64,000 bases of DNA from Candidatus Thalassospirochaeta sargassi (GCA_028532855.1 JAQQAL010000011.1:471157-535156), one strand, 5' to 3'. Shown: positions 27,213-36,489, numbered from the stretch's first letter. Translations and numbers: made by a program. Notes: a model not told the origin generated them from the letters alone.

Positions 27213-27896
27213 CTATCGCCAAAAGCTCTTCGGAAGCTTCCAGGCACGGGCAAAGACGCGGACAAGTTCGCTGGACAATGACTGCCCGTTGGGGGCGGGG
27301 GGTGAACCGAGCATTCGCATCGGTGAGTTATATTCACGGTCGTGAGGATAAAACAGGTTCATTTTTTCAAGCACTATCCCCTGCCGGTAGTTGTGGTGGG
27401 CGTAGGTGATTGTGCCGTCTGACGCTACATCCACCACCATGCCGACGTGGCTGAAGTAGTCATTGAACAGTCCGTCTTCGTTACGGTCGTAGGTGTTGTC
27501 CCAGAATATCAGATCTCCGACGGCAGGAATCTTTGCGTTGTATATCAGTTTTTCATCCCTGAGGCAGCTGTAGAGGCGCTTCACGCCGTTTCCTTCGTAA
27601 CCGGAATAACATTTCTCCAGATTGATGCCGGCGGTGTAGTAGACGGCCATCAGAAAGCCAGAACAGTCAAGGTAGTAGCTGCGGCCAAAAGCCTTAAGTA
27701 CTCCTTCGGTCCTGCCAAGGTATTCATCGGTTGCTGCTATGAGTTTGCTCTGAATAGGCTTTAGTTTTTCGCCTTCAACCCTGTGCTGTGCTTCTTCTTC
27801 AGGAAGCCAGGAATCAGCCTCAGCCATGGTGGCGCAGCCGGAGAAAAAGGCTGTGGCAAAAATCAGGGGCAGAAGCAGTTTTTTAAAGGCACTCAT
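27213..27896 (-). CDS. NlpC/P60-like lipoprotein hydrolase
   Basis: 227 residues. Lipobox FSGC (Cys21) anchors it in the envelope. The catalytic domain has the NlpC/P60 order: Cys78 in YLDCSGF, His150 in FSHVGMVVDV, and His167/168 (YAHHNY) as the third residue. Such enzymes cleave peptidoglycan stem peptides or related amides. The calcium-like DRNEDGLFND stretch just before the His is notable. Confidence 0.8.
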   Translation of the reverse strand: MSAFKKLLLPLIFATAFFSGCATMAEADSWLPEEEAQHRVEGEKLKPIQSKLIAATDEYLGRTEGVLKAFGRSYYLDCSGFLMAVYYTAGINLEKCYSGYEGNGVKRLYSCLRDEKLIYNAKIPAVGDLIFWDNTYDRNEDGLFNDYFSHVGMVVDVASDGTITYAHHNYRQGIVLEKMNLFYPHDREYNSPMRMLGSPPAPNGQSLSSELVRVFARAWKLPKSFWR

Positions 27897-27915
27897 TAAA
27901 GTTTTACCTAACCGC

Positions 27916-28485
27916 TTAAAGCCAGCCTATCTGGATTTTGGTGTATATGAGTTCAAGCTCTTTTCGGATATCTTCGGGAAAATCCAGATACAGGGCTTCT
28001 TCGATGACGACTTTTGCCTCTTCGAACTGTTTTGAATTCAGATGTGAATAGGTAAGAGCATAGAGTGTGCGGTAATCATATGGGTTCAGATCATAGGATT
28101 TCATTATATAGGAATGAGATTCCTGAGGTTTATTCTGAATACCGTAAAGAACACCGATGTTTCTCAGTATGGAGGGGCTTTCAGATGAAAGGTTTTCTGC
28201 TCTCAGCAGATACTCTTCAGCCTTTGCCAGGTCACCCTTTTTAAACCATGCACAGCCCAGAGCTTCCCACGCTTCAGCATTGTCGGTATGCTTACGGATG
28301 TAGTAATCCAGGGTTTTTATCGCTTTCTCGTTTTCCCCGGTTTCAGTAAGAACTATGCCCATATAGCAGACGGCTCTGTCGTTGTCGGGCTCATCAAGCA
28401 GAATTGTAGAAAGAATTTTTTTGGCCTCTCGGAGATAACCTGTCAGTATTAAGTTTTCTGCTATGTCTATCGCGTTTGCATTCAT
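27916..28485 (-). CDS. Tetratricopeptide repeat protein
   Basis: 189 residues with four or five TPR units (for example AEAWEALGCAWFKKGDLAKAEEYL). A cytoplasmic scaffold with no catalytic motif. ATG 28485 is preferred to GTG 28500 because GAGG sits nine bases upstream. It lies 19 bases upstream of the NlpC-like gene and is probably cotranscribed with it. Confidence 0.8.
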   Translation of the reverse strand: MNANAIDIAENLILTGYLREAKKILSTILLDEPDNDRAVCYMGIVLTETGENEKAIKTLDYYIRKHTDNAEAWEALGCAWFKKGDLAKAEEYLLRAENLSSESPSILRNIGVLYGIQNKPQESHSYIMKSYDLNPYDYRTLYALTYSHLNSKQFEEAKVVIEEALYLDFPEDIRKELELIYTKIQIGWL

Positions 28486-28572
28486 TGATTGAAACCTCAC
28501 TTGCTCTCAATCTAATTTCGGCTGAAAGGATTAAAAAATTGAGACAGGAAAAATGCAAAGTTGACAGAATTC

Positions 28573-29208
28573 CTATTCTTCGTCGGAACCTTTATAGTTT
28601 AGACCGACGATGTAGGTCTCGAAGGATTCGCGGCGGCATGCCTTCGGTTTGAAGATTTTAGCTGTTTCAAAAATTTCAGCAAGCATGCCGACAAGCTCCT
28701 TTTCATCACCGCCCTGAAATATCTTTATGGTGAGGTTTCCTCCGGGTACGAGCATAAGGCCGGCAATACCGATTATTCCCGCCGCAAGAGAAAAAGAGCG
28801 TCCGGCATCCACTGTCCTGTTGCCGGTAGTAGCGGGCGCAGCGTCGCTGATTACTGCGTCATAGGGGCCCTTGGCCAGCAGTTCTGATTGATTCTTTTCA
28901 TCAAAAAAATCGCCCTTGATGAAAAAGAGCCGTGCGTCATTTTTGCTGATTGTAAGATCCTTGAGATCTATTCCGGCAACAAGACTGTCTTTTGCCGTTT
29001 TGCGCAGGCAGTAGAGGGTCCAGGAGCCGGGGGCGGCTCCTATGTCCAGAATTCTGCTGTTCCGGTTGAAAATCCGGAACTTGCTGTTGAGTTCTTCAAG
29101 TTTGTAGACTGAACGGGCCGGATAACCTTCTTTTTTTGCTCTGAGAGAATAGTGATCAAGTTCGCTTCTTTTCGAACCGCTTCTTTTTGAGGATCTTTGC
29201 CTGGACAT
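28573..29208 (-). CDS. rlmE: 23S rRNA 2'-O-ribose methyltransferase RlmE (FtsJ)
   Basis: 211 residues. Methylates the ribose of U2552 in 23S rRNA using SAM. The Rossmann SAM loop LDIGAAPGSWT and the K-D-K-E tetrad context (SVYKLEELN, ISDAAPATTG, LTIKIFQG, SFETYIVG) are visible. The first 20 residues are basic and Ser-rich, as is common in the family. GGGAG lies ten bases before the ATG. Confidence 0.95.
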   Translation of the reverse strand: MSRQRSSKRSGSKRSELDHYSLRAKKEGYPARSVYKLEELNSKFRIFNRNSRILDIGAAPGSWTLYCLRKTAKDSLVAGIDLKDLTISKNDARLFFIKGDFFDEKNQSELLAKGPYDAVISDAAPATTGNRTVDAGRSFSLAAGIIGIAGLMLVPGGNLTIKIFQGGDEKELVGMLAEIFETAKIFKPKACRRESFETYIVGLNYKGSDEE

Positions 29209-29246
29209 ATTGACGTAACTCCCTTCTTTATGGTTTCTAGTAAGCC

Positions 29247-30302
29247 ATGGACAAATATTATATGGAAATCCTTGAAAAGGTTGAAGGGGTAATTTCCCGT
29301 ACCCTTCCCGCTATGGCGGACAAGGGATGGCTGGCCAGAGTCGCTGGCCCTGCCAAAAGCAAGGTAACCGATGAATCAATCAATGTTATCAATCAGCCGG
29401 CTATTGAGCTTATGAACCGCGGCGGAAAGCGATGGAGACCGGTAATGATGGTCCTTTGCTGCGAGCTCTCCGGAGGTTCTGTTGAAGAGGCGCTTTCGCT
29501 TGCTCCGGTGGTGGAGTTTCCGCATAACGGAAGTCTGATTGTAGATGATATCGAAGATAAATCAGATTTAAGACGCGGGGAACCTGCGGTCCATAAGCTG
29601 TTCGGTGAAGATTTATCTATCAACACCGGGAACCTTCTGTACTTTTTACCGACATTTCTCATTGATGAAAGTGATTTTAATGATGAACTGAAACTCCGGC
29701 TTTATCGCTATTACAATGTAAACCTGCGCCGCCTGCATCTTGGTCAGGGGCTAGATATTCAATGGCATAATAACCATGAGTTTTATCCTTCCGTAGAAGA
29801 GTATATGCAGATGTGCAGGTTTAAAACCGGTTCTCTAGCCAGGCTTGCAGCCCAGATTGGTTTTGCTGTAGGCGGAACTGATCCGAATACATGTCTTTCT
29901 CTGGGTGATGTTTTTGAGGATGCCGGTGTGGCTTTCCAGATTATTGACGATGTTAAAAACCTGACTACCGGAATTCCCGGGAAGAATAGAGGTGATGATA
30001 TTGTTGAGGGAAAGAAAAGTCTACCCGTAATTTTACATGCAATGGCTGATCCTGATTCAATTCCCGAGCTTGCCTGTTATTTTGAGAAGGCGGCGGGGCT
30101 TGGCGCGGGGGATGGTATAGAATCAATTGAAAAGGCTATAAGCCTGCTTGATTCATCCGGAAGTATTGAGCGTGCTCAGGGCCGTGCGTTTGAGATGATC
30201 CGGGGGGCTAAAAGCATTATAGAGCGCTCATTCCAGGCTTCAACGGCTCTTGATGCTGTAATTGAGATGTTTGACGGTTTTTTGCCCGACGATATGAAAT
30301 AA
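29247..30302 (+). CDS. Polyprenyl diphosphate synthase
   Basis: 351 residues. Chain-elongating trans-isoprenyl diphosphate synthase: GGKRWRP substrate site, first aspartate-rich motif LIVDDIEDKSDLRRG and second motif FQIIDDVKNL. The first motif is of the DDxxD class; chain length (C15-C20 or longer) cannot be set reliably from it. It feeds quinone, carotenoid or undecaprenyl-type synthesis. It is divergent from rlmE with only 38 bases between starts, and no clear ribosome site is visible. Confidence 0.88.
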   Translation: MDKYYMEILEKVEGVISRTLPAMADKGWLARVAGPAKSKVTDESINVINQPAIELMNRGGKRWRPVMMVLCCELSGGSVEEALSLAPVVEFPHNGSLIVDDIEDKSDLRRGEPAVHKLFGEDLSINTGNLLYFLPTFLIDESDFNDELKLRLYRYYNVNLRRLHLGQGLDIQWHNNHEFYPSVEEYMQMCRFKTGSLARLAAQIGFAVGGTDPNTCLSLGDVFEDAGVAFQIIDDVKNLTTGIPGKNRGDDIVEGKKSLPVILHAMADPDSIPELACYFEKAAGLGAGDGIESIEKAISLLDSSGSIERAQGRAFEMIRGAKSIIERSFQASTALDAVIEMFDGFLPDDMK

Positions 30303-30317
30303 TCTGATTTGCCCGGA

Positions 30318-31052
30318 CTAAACCCATAGGCCGTAAGTACGCATTTTCTTTGTTGCCGCTTCGGCCCATCCTCGATTTGCCGCCGGGCTTGCAGGGCTTG
30401 GATGAAGAACCGTTCCTGATTTGATTTTCCCGGTCTCGACCTCTGTCTTCATAGCAGTATTAATTCTGGTTTCTGCAAATTTACCGATTCCTAGTACCCA
30501 TTCCGCCTCAAGTATTTCAACTGTTGCCCTTAGATGGACATCGCAGGCGGCAAAAAGCTCCTCCTGTTCGGCTCTGGGCAGCTTGTCGGGGGTGAAGTTT
30601 TTCCCGCTTTCGGTCATAAAGCTCATTGGGCAGTAGTTGGCAACCCAGTGTTCGGCGAAGAACGCCTCCGGAGTCCTGAAACGCTCCGCCATCAGTCCCC
30701 ATAGCCTTCTTCCGCTGACCTCGCTTCGGCTGCATTCAAACCCGTCTACCATCCGCTTCGGGTGTTCGTTCTCTGGTTTGCCGACAGTTGTCTTTATTCC
30801 AAGCCAGTTGACAGCTGCATCTATCTCGCCGAAGGGAAGGCCGGTCTGAGCCATTCCCCATGGTCCGGGATTCATCCCGAGAAAGATGATTTTCTTGGCT
30901 CCATCACCATATTTTTCAAGGTAGAGCTTGTGGGCTTCCCAGGCGTACTCAAGAGGGTTGTATATATGGGTAATCTCTTCAGTGAATTTAAGCTTTGATA
31001 CCGCTGCAGAAAGTTCCCGAGCTGCGTATTTAAGTTGTTCTGTTCGATTCAT
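30318..31052 (-). CDS. SMUG1-type uracil-DNA glycosylase
   Basis: 244 residues. Removes uracil and oxidised pyrimidines from DNA. SMUG1 signatures are clear: GMNPGPWGMAQTGLPFGE as motif 1, ANYCPMSFM in the middle, and HPSPASPAANRGW as motif 2 with the intercalation loop. SMUG1 enzymes are best known from animals and occur patchily in bacteria. The gene converges on the polyprenyl synthase with a 15-base gap and no terminator. Confidence 0.9.
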   Translation of the reverse strand: MNRTEQLKYAARELSAAVSKLKFTEEITHIYNPLEYAWEAHKLYLEKYGDGAKKIIFLGMNPGPWGMAQTGLPFGEIDAAVNWLGIKTTVGKPENEHPKRMVDGFECSRSEVSGRRLWGLMAERFRTPEAFFAEHWVANYCPMSFMTESGKNFTPDKLPRAEQEELFAACDVHLRATVEILEAEWVLGIGKFAETRINTAMKTEVETGKIKSGTVLHPSPASPAANRGWAEAATKKMRTYGLWV

Positions 31053-31065
31053 TATTTTTCCAATG

Positions 31066-31524
31066 TTATTGTACGGCTTTTTTCAGCTCTGTTACAAGCT
31101 CTTCCAGCCTTTGTAGATTATACGGGAAGGTATAGGAAAAAAGATTTCTCATTACTACATCTTCTCTCGACTCGGAAGAATTTTTGTAGAATCCGGAAAT
31201 TTTAAGTTTGTCTCTGAGCGTCGGAAGAAGATATCGTTTTGAAGTTAGTATCATTTCTTCAAGAGCATCGATTCCCTCGTAAAAAACGACTGTTTCGGTG
31301 CTGTAAACGGACTGAATTTCAAGCATATTCTGTATACTTCGCAGTCTTGACTGATCAAATGCGTTTTGTTCAAGAAGCGACACAAAAAAGTAGTTGTCGA
31401 ACTGCCCGAAATATAGATCCCTGAGTTCGTCGATAATTCTGCTGGAAATATCTGCTTGAGCAGGGGACGTCATAAAACTGTCGGTAAGGGTCTGCTGGTA
31501 ATACATCACTATAATATTCGGCAT
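31066..31524 (-). CDS. Conserved-looking hypothetical protein
   Basis: 152 residues. Not recognised. It is mostly helical and acidic, has no signal peptide, and carries a Phe/Tyr-rich segment (YFGQFDNYFFVSLLEQNAF). Codon use matches its neighbours. It lies 13 bases upstream of the SMUG1 gene, so the two are probably cotranscribed. Confidence 0.55.
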   Translation of the reverse strand: MPNIIVMYYQQTLTDSFMTSPAQADISSRIIDELRDLYFGQFDNYFFVSLLEQNAFDQSRLRSIQNMLEIQSVYSTETVVFYEGIDALEEMILTSKRYLLPTLRDKLKISGFYKNSSESREDVVMRNLFSYTFPYNLQRLEELVTELKKAVQ

Positions 31525-31603
31525 TAAATAACCGGCAGTTAACCTGAATTACACTTTAAAGAAAATATACCGGCGGTTATTCTGCTGAATATCAGAATTT
31601 CAT

Positions 31604-31759
31604 CTAATCCGGCCTATGAGGCGATACAGATAGTCCATTACCAACGAGATATTTGCTCTTGTTAATGATGTAAAAATATTGTTTAATATCTATTGCTGAG
31701 GCTCCGGTGAGTCTTTCTACCCTGTAAAAAAACCGGCTGTTAAAACCTTGGCTCGGGGT
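31604..31759 (-). pseudogene. Possible remnant of an AraC-type DNA-binding domain
   Basis: On the minus strand a short open stretch reads SQGFNSRFFYRVERLTGASA followed by IDIKQYF (31753-31675). It matches the last helix-turn-helix of AraC regulators (GFxSxxxFxRxFkxxTGxSPxxYR). No upstream HTH or start codon belongs to it: the frame runs into the end of the CsgG-like gene. The rest of the 257-base gap between genes holds only a 6-bp inverted repeat (31579-31598). The call is tentative. Confidence 0.35.
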
Positions 31760-31781
31760 CGTCGTTGGCGGCTCCGATATT

Positions 31782-32978
31782 TTATTCCCTGTTTTCCAGT
31801 TCGATGAGTGATTCCTCGTAAAACTCTTCAACAGCCCACATCATACGGTAGTCAGGGTAATTTATCATCAGCTCTTCACATAAAACGAGCGATGCCTCAT
31901 ATTTTTCCTCATAGTATATTACCAGCAGTTCCTGATAGATCAGCTCCGGCAGGAAGGGGTCATCGCTCCAGAGCTCTCTCGCCTGTCTTGAGATAGCGAC
32001 TATTTCTTTATTTGAATAATCGGCAAGTTCCTGATCCTCAAAATACTCGATTGCAAGATCTGCAATCTCATACAATGTTGTCTGAAGATTCCATGCACAG
32101 GTTGCCGGGGTTTCTCCGCTGAATAACCCGAGTGCGGCTGCTCTGACATTTAGCTTTTCGTTGTCTGTATTTCCCTCGGCATAGGCTTTCATCAGAAAGT
32201 CGGCATAGGTTAGCCACGGTTCCCGGTTAAGACGGGCGCGCAATACATCAGCCTTGGTAAGCAGCTTGTTTATCTCACGCTGATACCGCATTTTTTGGAA
32301 ATCTTTCAGGAACCGATAGGCTTCTTCAAGCCCGGCGCGGGGTTTGCCGTATTCGGGATCTTCAAGCGCTGCCTGTCTGTAATACTCAACAGCTTCTGAG
32401 TACCGTCCGCTGTCGAACAGGTTAAGGCCCTTATAGTATGATACCACAGCACTTAGTTTCGACGGAGATTTAATCTCAAGTTCTTCTGGTGTTTCTATTT
32501 CGAGTCCTTTAAAAATGCTTCGAGCCAGCTCGGCTTCAAGTTCGAATATCGAATCCCGGGAACCCTCTGCCTTTACAGCGGTGCTGACTGCCCCGGTTTC
32601 GGTATTGAGGAGTCTGCCGTCTATTCGCAGCCTTCCTCCGGCTTCAATGAAGCTTCCGGTAAGCAGGAGCTCAGCCGAAAGCAGGCGGCCGATTTCTATG
32701 CTCTGACTGTCATCGGTTAGTCCTGATAGAGAAAAACTCTGCTCATCAAGGACCTTCTGGAGCTCTGTGCGTTCAATGGCGTTTATGTCCTCAGACAGAG
32801 CCAGGTCTGTCAGAAGCATATCGGCCAGACCCTTTTCCAGCCAGGTCAGCTCTTCTACGCTGCCGGTGTTCTCAAAATACAGAACTGATATCCTTAAAGG
32901 GGTCTCAGAGGCAAAGGCTCCGGCTGCTGCTGTTAGAAACAGCAGCAGAACCGGCAGTATCGAGCGGAGTCTTTTCAT
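31782..32978 (-). CDS. Exported CsgG-like/TPR protein
   Basis: 398 residues. Signal peptide (about 1-23), then a CsgG/TolB-like alpha-beta domain (ISVLYFENTG, LEKGLADMLLTDLAL, GRLLSAELLLTGSF) to about residue 150, then TPR-like helices (VVSYYKGLNLFDSGRYSEAV). Such proteins are found in spirochaete envelopes and often sense or assemble other proteins; the role here is unknown. AGGA is eight bases before the ATG. It follows adenosine deaminase by nine bases. Confidence 0.72.
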   Translation of the reverse strand: MKRLRSILPVLLLFLTAAAGAFASETPLRISVLYFENTGSVEELTWLEKGLADMLLTDLALSEDINAIERTELQKVLDEQSFSLSGLTDDSQSIEIGRLLSAELLLTGSFIEAGGRLRIDGRLLNTETGAVSTAVKAEGSRDSIFELEAELARSIFKGLEIETPEELEIKSPSKLSAVVSYYKGLNLFDSGRYSEAVEYYRQAALEDPEYGKPRAGLEEAYRFLKDFQKMRYQREINKLLTKADVLRARLNREPWLTYADFLMKAYAEGNTDNEKLNVRAAALGLFSGETPATCAWNLQTTLYEIADLAIEYFEDQELADYSNKEIVAISRQARELWSDDPFLPELIYQELLVIYYEEKYEASLVLCEELMINYPDYRMMWAVEEFYEESLIELENRE

Positions 32979-32987
32979 TGTTTGTTC

Positions 32988-34073
32988 CTATTCGGTCGGA
33001 TTTGTTTCCTGTCTTATTTTAGCGTAACCGGGTTTCAGTACGTCATAAATAATTCGCAGACGTTCATCGTAATGAGCAAAGGCTGATTTCATCGCGTTAA
33101 GAGTAATTTTTTCAAAGTCCCGAATTGTGAAGTTGTAGTATTCGGCTGCAAGGCTCATTTCTTTTACGAGATCTGTGTCGCTCATCAGCGGATTATCCGT
33201 GCATAGCATTACCCGGAAGCCGTTGCGGTAGTAGACGTGAAAGGGGTGTTCATCAAGTGTAGGCGCCGCTCCGGTCTGAATGTTTGATGAAAGACACATC
33301 TCCAGCGGAATTCGTTTGTCGCGGATGAAGTCGGCAAGTGAACCGAGCTTTTCAATTCTTGTACCGTGAACGACCATATCCTCGAGCAGACGTGTCGCAT
33401 GTCCTATCCGGTGTGTTCCGCATATTTGCAATGCCTGCCATATAGACTCAACCCCGAAGGCCTCACCGGCATGAATTGTGATATTGAAGTTTTTATTTCG
33501 GATGTGCTGAAACGCATCGAGGTGTCTCTTCGGCGGGTGTCCGTGCTCATCTCCGGCTATATCAAATCCAACAACGCCCCTGTCTCTGAATGATACGGCC
33601 AGTTCAGCCATTTCAAGTGAGACTTCAGCCGGCTGATGCCTCATTGCGCAGAGGATTACACCATAGTCGATGTCGAAATCCTGTTTGCCTTCTTCCATTC
33701 CTGTAAGTACGGCTTTCACTATCTCTTCAAGATTTAAACCAGTTTCTGCGTGAAGAATGGGTGCAAAGCGGATCTCTGCGTATTTCACATTCTGAAGCGC
33801 CAGATCTTCAAGGGTTTCCCGGGCTATGCGTGTCAGTGCATCGGTTGTCTGCATAACGCTGCAGGTTACAGCGAAGCCTTCAAGATAAAGCGCCAGACTC
33901 TTTCTGTCGGCGCCACGGTGCAGCCACTCTGCAAGTTTTGCCGGATTATGCTCAGGAATCTCAATATTATTCATTTCCGCCAGCTCTACAATTGTTGCCG
34001 GCCTTACTCCGCCGTCAAGGTGATGATGAAGCTCAACCTTCGGCAGTTTTTTTATCATTTCTTTAGTTACCAT
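32988..34073 (-). CDS. add: Adenosine deaminase
   Basis: 361 residues. Deaminates (deoxy)adenosine to (deoxy)inosine. Zinc ligands and active-site motifs: LPKVELHHHLDGG, the HAGE Glu (ITIHAGEAFG), HRIGHATRL, SSNIQTGA, and the Asp pair in LCTDNPLMS. Fits a purine salvage role with the Bmp-type importer and deoB. It starts two bases after the HD-GYP gene and has no evident ribosome site, so coupling to the upstream gene is likely. Confidence 0.95.
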   Translation of the reverse strand: MVTKEMIKKLPKVELHHHLDGGVRPATIVELAEMNNIEIPEHNPAKLAEWLHRGADRKSLALYLEGFAVTCSVMQTTDALTRIARETLEDLALQNVKYAEIRFAPILHAETGLNLEEIVKAVLTGMEEGKQDFDIDYGVILCAMRHQPAEVSLEMAELAVSFRDRGVVGFDIAGDEHGHPPKRHLDAFQHIRNKNFNITIHAGEAFGVESIWQALQICGTHRIGHATRLLEDMVVHGTRIEKLGSLADFIRDKRIPLEMCLSSNIQTGAAPTLDEHPFHVYYRNGFRVMLCTDNPLMSDTDLVKEMSLAAEYYNFTIRDFEKITLNAMKSAFAHYDERLRIIYDVLKPGYAKIRQETNPTE

Positions 34074-34075
34074 AG

Positions 34076-35944
34076 TTATAATTTAAACCCGCCGGAGGAA
34101 TTATTCAAATAGTTATTTGAGCTTTTAACGGCATCGATAAACACTTCTGCAAGATCTTTATCGAAATCTATCCCCTTTCCTTTGTTTATTATCTTTATGC
34201 ATCCGTCAAGTGTCATGCCGCCCCTGTATGGTCTGTTTGCTGAAACTGCATCAAATACATCGGCAATTGCGATAATCCGGCCAAACAGCGGAATATCCAT
34301 TTTTTGAAGCCCAATCGGATACCCGCTGCCGTTCCATCGTTCATGGTGATAACGAATCCCGTCGCAGATATCTTCATAGTTAGGGATGTTTCTCGATATA
34401 TCGTAGCCTAATTCAGGGTGCTGCTTAATAATCGTGAATTCTTCATCAGTGAGTCTTCCCGGTTTATCAAGGATGTTTTCGGAAATGCCTATCTTGCCTA
34501 TATCATGAAGCAGCGCGGATATATAAAGCCTTCTAAGCTCCATTTCCTCCATGCCTATGGCCTGTCCCAGCAGCTCGCTGAGATCTGCAACCCTCTCGCT
34601 ATGACCGGCAGTCCAGCGGGATTTCGCGTCTATTGAACGGCTGAGTGCCTGTATTGAGCCCATCTGCAGTGAGTTTACCTCTTCAACAGCCATTACTGAC
34701 TGCAAGGCCACACCGACCTGGTCTCCCAATTTCTGAAGAGTTTCCTGTTGTTCTTCAGTAAACGGCTTCTGGTTTTCCTTGATAACGAACAATGAGCCCA
34801 GATATGCTTCACGAAGATAAAGCGGCACATTATAAAATCGGTTAATATCTCCCGGCAGTTTGAGCTGGTTCATCAGAACCTCGGTAAGATTATTGTCATC
34901 CGAAAATACGCCCGCGTGTTTAAATTCCTTAAGGCTGTTGGCGCTTAGAAGTTCATCAGGAATATTAGGATTTTTTATGTTTACAGCGGATTTATGAGTC
35001 ACTGCTGATGTCAGTTCAAAGCCGCTTGCTTTCTCGTTGCGAAGCGCCATTACTGCTGTGCTCTCATCGATATAGTCACAGACGAAGCTTATTACCCTGT
35101 GCAGTAGATCATTTCGTGAAATCGAAGACAGAACAGCTTTGTCGATCTTATTCATAATCTCCATGGCCTTCAATCTTTCATCCAGGTCTTCATTCATCCT
35201 TGAAAGGGTTCTCGACAGATCGCCTATTTCATCTCTTCGTTTTATATAGAGGTTTACATTTTGCCCGCCTTCAGAGATCCTTACGGCCTTGTCGGTTAAT
35301 TTCCTGAGCGGTCTTGTTACCGAAGATGCGAACATCTTTCCAAGTAGAAAGGAGGCTCCTACCAGAATTACCAGTATTCCGAGCAGTTCCGTAGACTGAT
35401 CCTGTACCAGGTGAAAAATGCCTGTTCGTGAGAGGGCTGCCGAAATTACGAGTTTGTGAGATCTAGGCACCGGGATACTGAAGTAGACCTTTGAAAGATC
35501 GCTCTGACCGAAGAAAAAATTACCCGTAAACACAATGTCCTTTTCAAGCGCCTCCAGTACAGGAGAATCCGGTTCAGGATCTACAGTCTTAGACCTGATT
35601 TCGTTTTCCAGGAAGCTGTAACTCTTCCATTCTTCGTTTGCATATATATAAGCGCTTACCTGGTGAATCGGCAGATTGTCTGCATCAATTGTATCTACAA
35701 TCTTTTTAACACTATCTGCAAACTGTAATTCGTTAAAATCTTCCAGATCAAATAACTCAAAATTGATCTGACCTGATATCGACTCACGGAACGACTTGAG
35801 CATTGTACGTCCGTTATAGGCTGTAGAAAAAATAAAGGATGAGTATCCAATTATTACGCCGAAAACGACGAAATAGGCAGTTAGTTTTACTGATAATGAA
35901 GTTTTGGGTCTTATTCGTCTTATACGAATTCTGTCTTTTGGCAT
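34076..35944 (-). CDS. Membrane HAMP-GAF-HD-GYP cyclic-di-GMP phosphodiesterase
   Basis: 622 residues. N-terminal membrane helix, periplasmic sensor loop (about 40-180), second helix, HAMP (near SSVTRPLRKLTDKAVRISEG), a GAF-like domain (about 270-410) and a C-terminal HD-GYP domain with HD in ALLHDIGKIG, HH in RYHHERW and GYP in GSGYPIGL. Predicted to hydrolyse cyclic di-GMP in response to an external signal. The metal ligands are complete. The promoter geometry is leaderless. Downstream add is two bases away. Confidence 0.9.
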   Translation of the reverse strand: MPKDRIRIRRIRPKTSLSVKLTAYFVVFGVIIGYSSFIFSTAYNGRTMLKSFRESISGQINFELFDLEDFNELQFADSVKKIVDTIDADNLPIHQVSAYIYANEEWKSYSFLENEIRSKTVDPEPDSPVLEALEKDIVFTGNFFFGQSDLSKVYFSIPVPRSHKLVISAALSRTGIFHLVQDQSTELLGILVILVGASFLLGKMFASSVTRPLRKLTDKAVRISEGGQNVNLYIKRRDEIGDLSRTLSRMNEDLDERLKAMEIMNKIDKAVLSSISRNDLLHRVISFVCDYIDESTAVMALRNEKASGFELTSAVTHKSAVNIKNPNIPDELLSANSLKEFKHAGVFSDDNNLTEVLMNQLKLPGDINRFYNVPLYLREAYLGSLFVIKENQKPFTEEQQETLQKLGDQVGVALQSVMAVEEVNSLQMGSIQALSRSIDAKSRWTAGHSERVADLSELLGQAIGMEEMELRRLYISALLHDIGKIGISENILDKPGRLTDEEFTIIKQHPELGYDISRNIPNYEDICDGIRYHHERWNGSGYPIGLQKMDIPLFGRIIAIADVFDAVSANRPYRGGMTLDGCIKIINKGKGIDFDKDLAEVFIDAVKSSNNYLNNSSGGFKL

Positions 35945-35950
35945 GGGATT

Positions 35951-35979
35951 AAAATACGATTTTTTTACTCGTATATCAA
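35951..35979 (-). promoter_or_regulatory. Promoter of the HAMP-GAF-HD-GYP gene, leaderless geometry
   Basis: Minus strand: TTGATA (35979-35974), 17-base spacer, TATTTT (35956-35951), six bases, ATG 35944. No Shine-Dalgarno. Confidence 0.6.
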
Positions 35980-36006
35980 GGATGGCTCGAAATCATGTTG
36001 AATTAT

Positions 36007-36489
36007 TTACTTCCTTTTTACATTGGTTCTTCCGCTGTAGCAGTCCGTACAGCCGAGGACGTGAACATGTTTTTTCCCGGGTTTTTCAAATACGCGCGCA
36101 ATAACGAGACCGTTGTCAGAGAGTTCTTTTTTACAGACGGGACAGATTCGTTTGTTCCGGACTGTGCCGCTGGATTTTCCAGGTTCACAATATGGGCAGC
36201 CGTAGATTTCCATCAGACTGTCCGGCTTGCCGGGGTAAAGTACAGAATGAACTGTTTCTCCGGGTTTTAACGCTGCCCTGCAAAGGGGACAGGGTTTTGT
36301 CGGCGGTTCCGCAGGCTTAGAATCATATTTCCGTCGTCCGGAAGCATTCTGTTCCGGTTTGTTGCGAAGCAGGTAGTAGAGAATCAGCAGGACAATAAGT
36401 CCGGATATTATCAGTACAGCTATGTGGAGCCCGTTAATATCATTCATTCCCTTATTATCGGTCATTATCCAGTCGGGTTGACATTTCAT
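36007..36489 (-). CDS. Membrane protein with two zinc-ribbon motifs
   Basis: Up to 160 residues; the start is uncertain because ATG 36489, 36465 and 36447 all lack good ribosome sites. One transmembrane helix (HIAVLIISGLIVLLILYYLL) is followed by a cytoplasmic part with two similar zinc-ribbon units: CPLC...GCPYC and CPVC...GCTDC. Function unknown. It could be a metal- or nucleic-acid-binding adaptor. The 5' end lies next to the rsmI promoter on the other strand. Confidence 0.6.
   Translation of the reverse strand: MKCQPDWIMTDNKGMNDINGLHIAVLIISGLIVLLILYYLLRNKPEQNASGRRKYDSKPAEPPTKPCPLCRAALKPGETVHSVLYPGKPDSLMEIYGCPYCEPGKSSGTVRNKRICPVCKKELSDNGLVIARVFEKPGKKHVHVLGCTDCYSGRTNVKRK

Noticed and set aside
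29210..29246. Leaderless promoter for the polyprenyl synthase
   Set aside because: TTGACG is present, but no -10-like hexamer at acceptable spacing ends 6-9 bases before the ATG.
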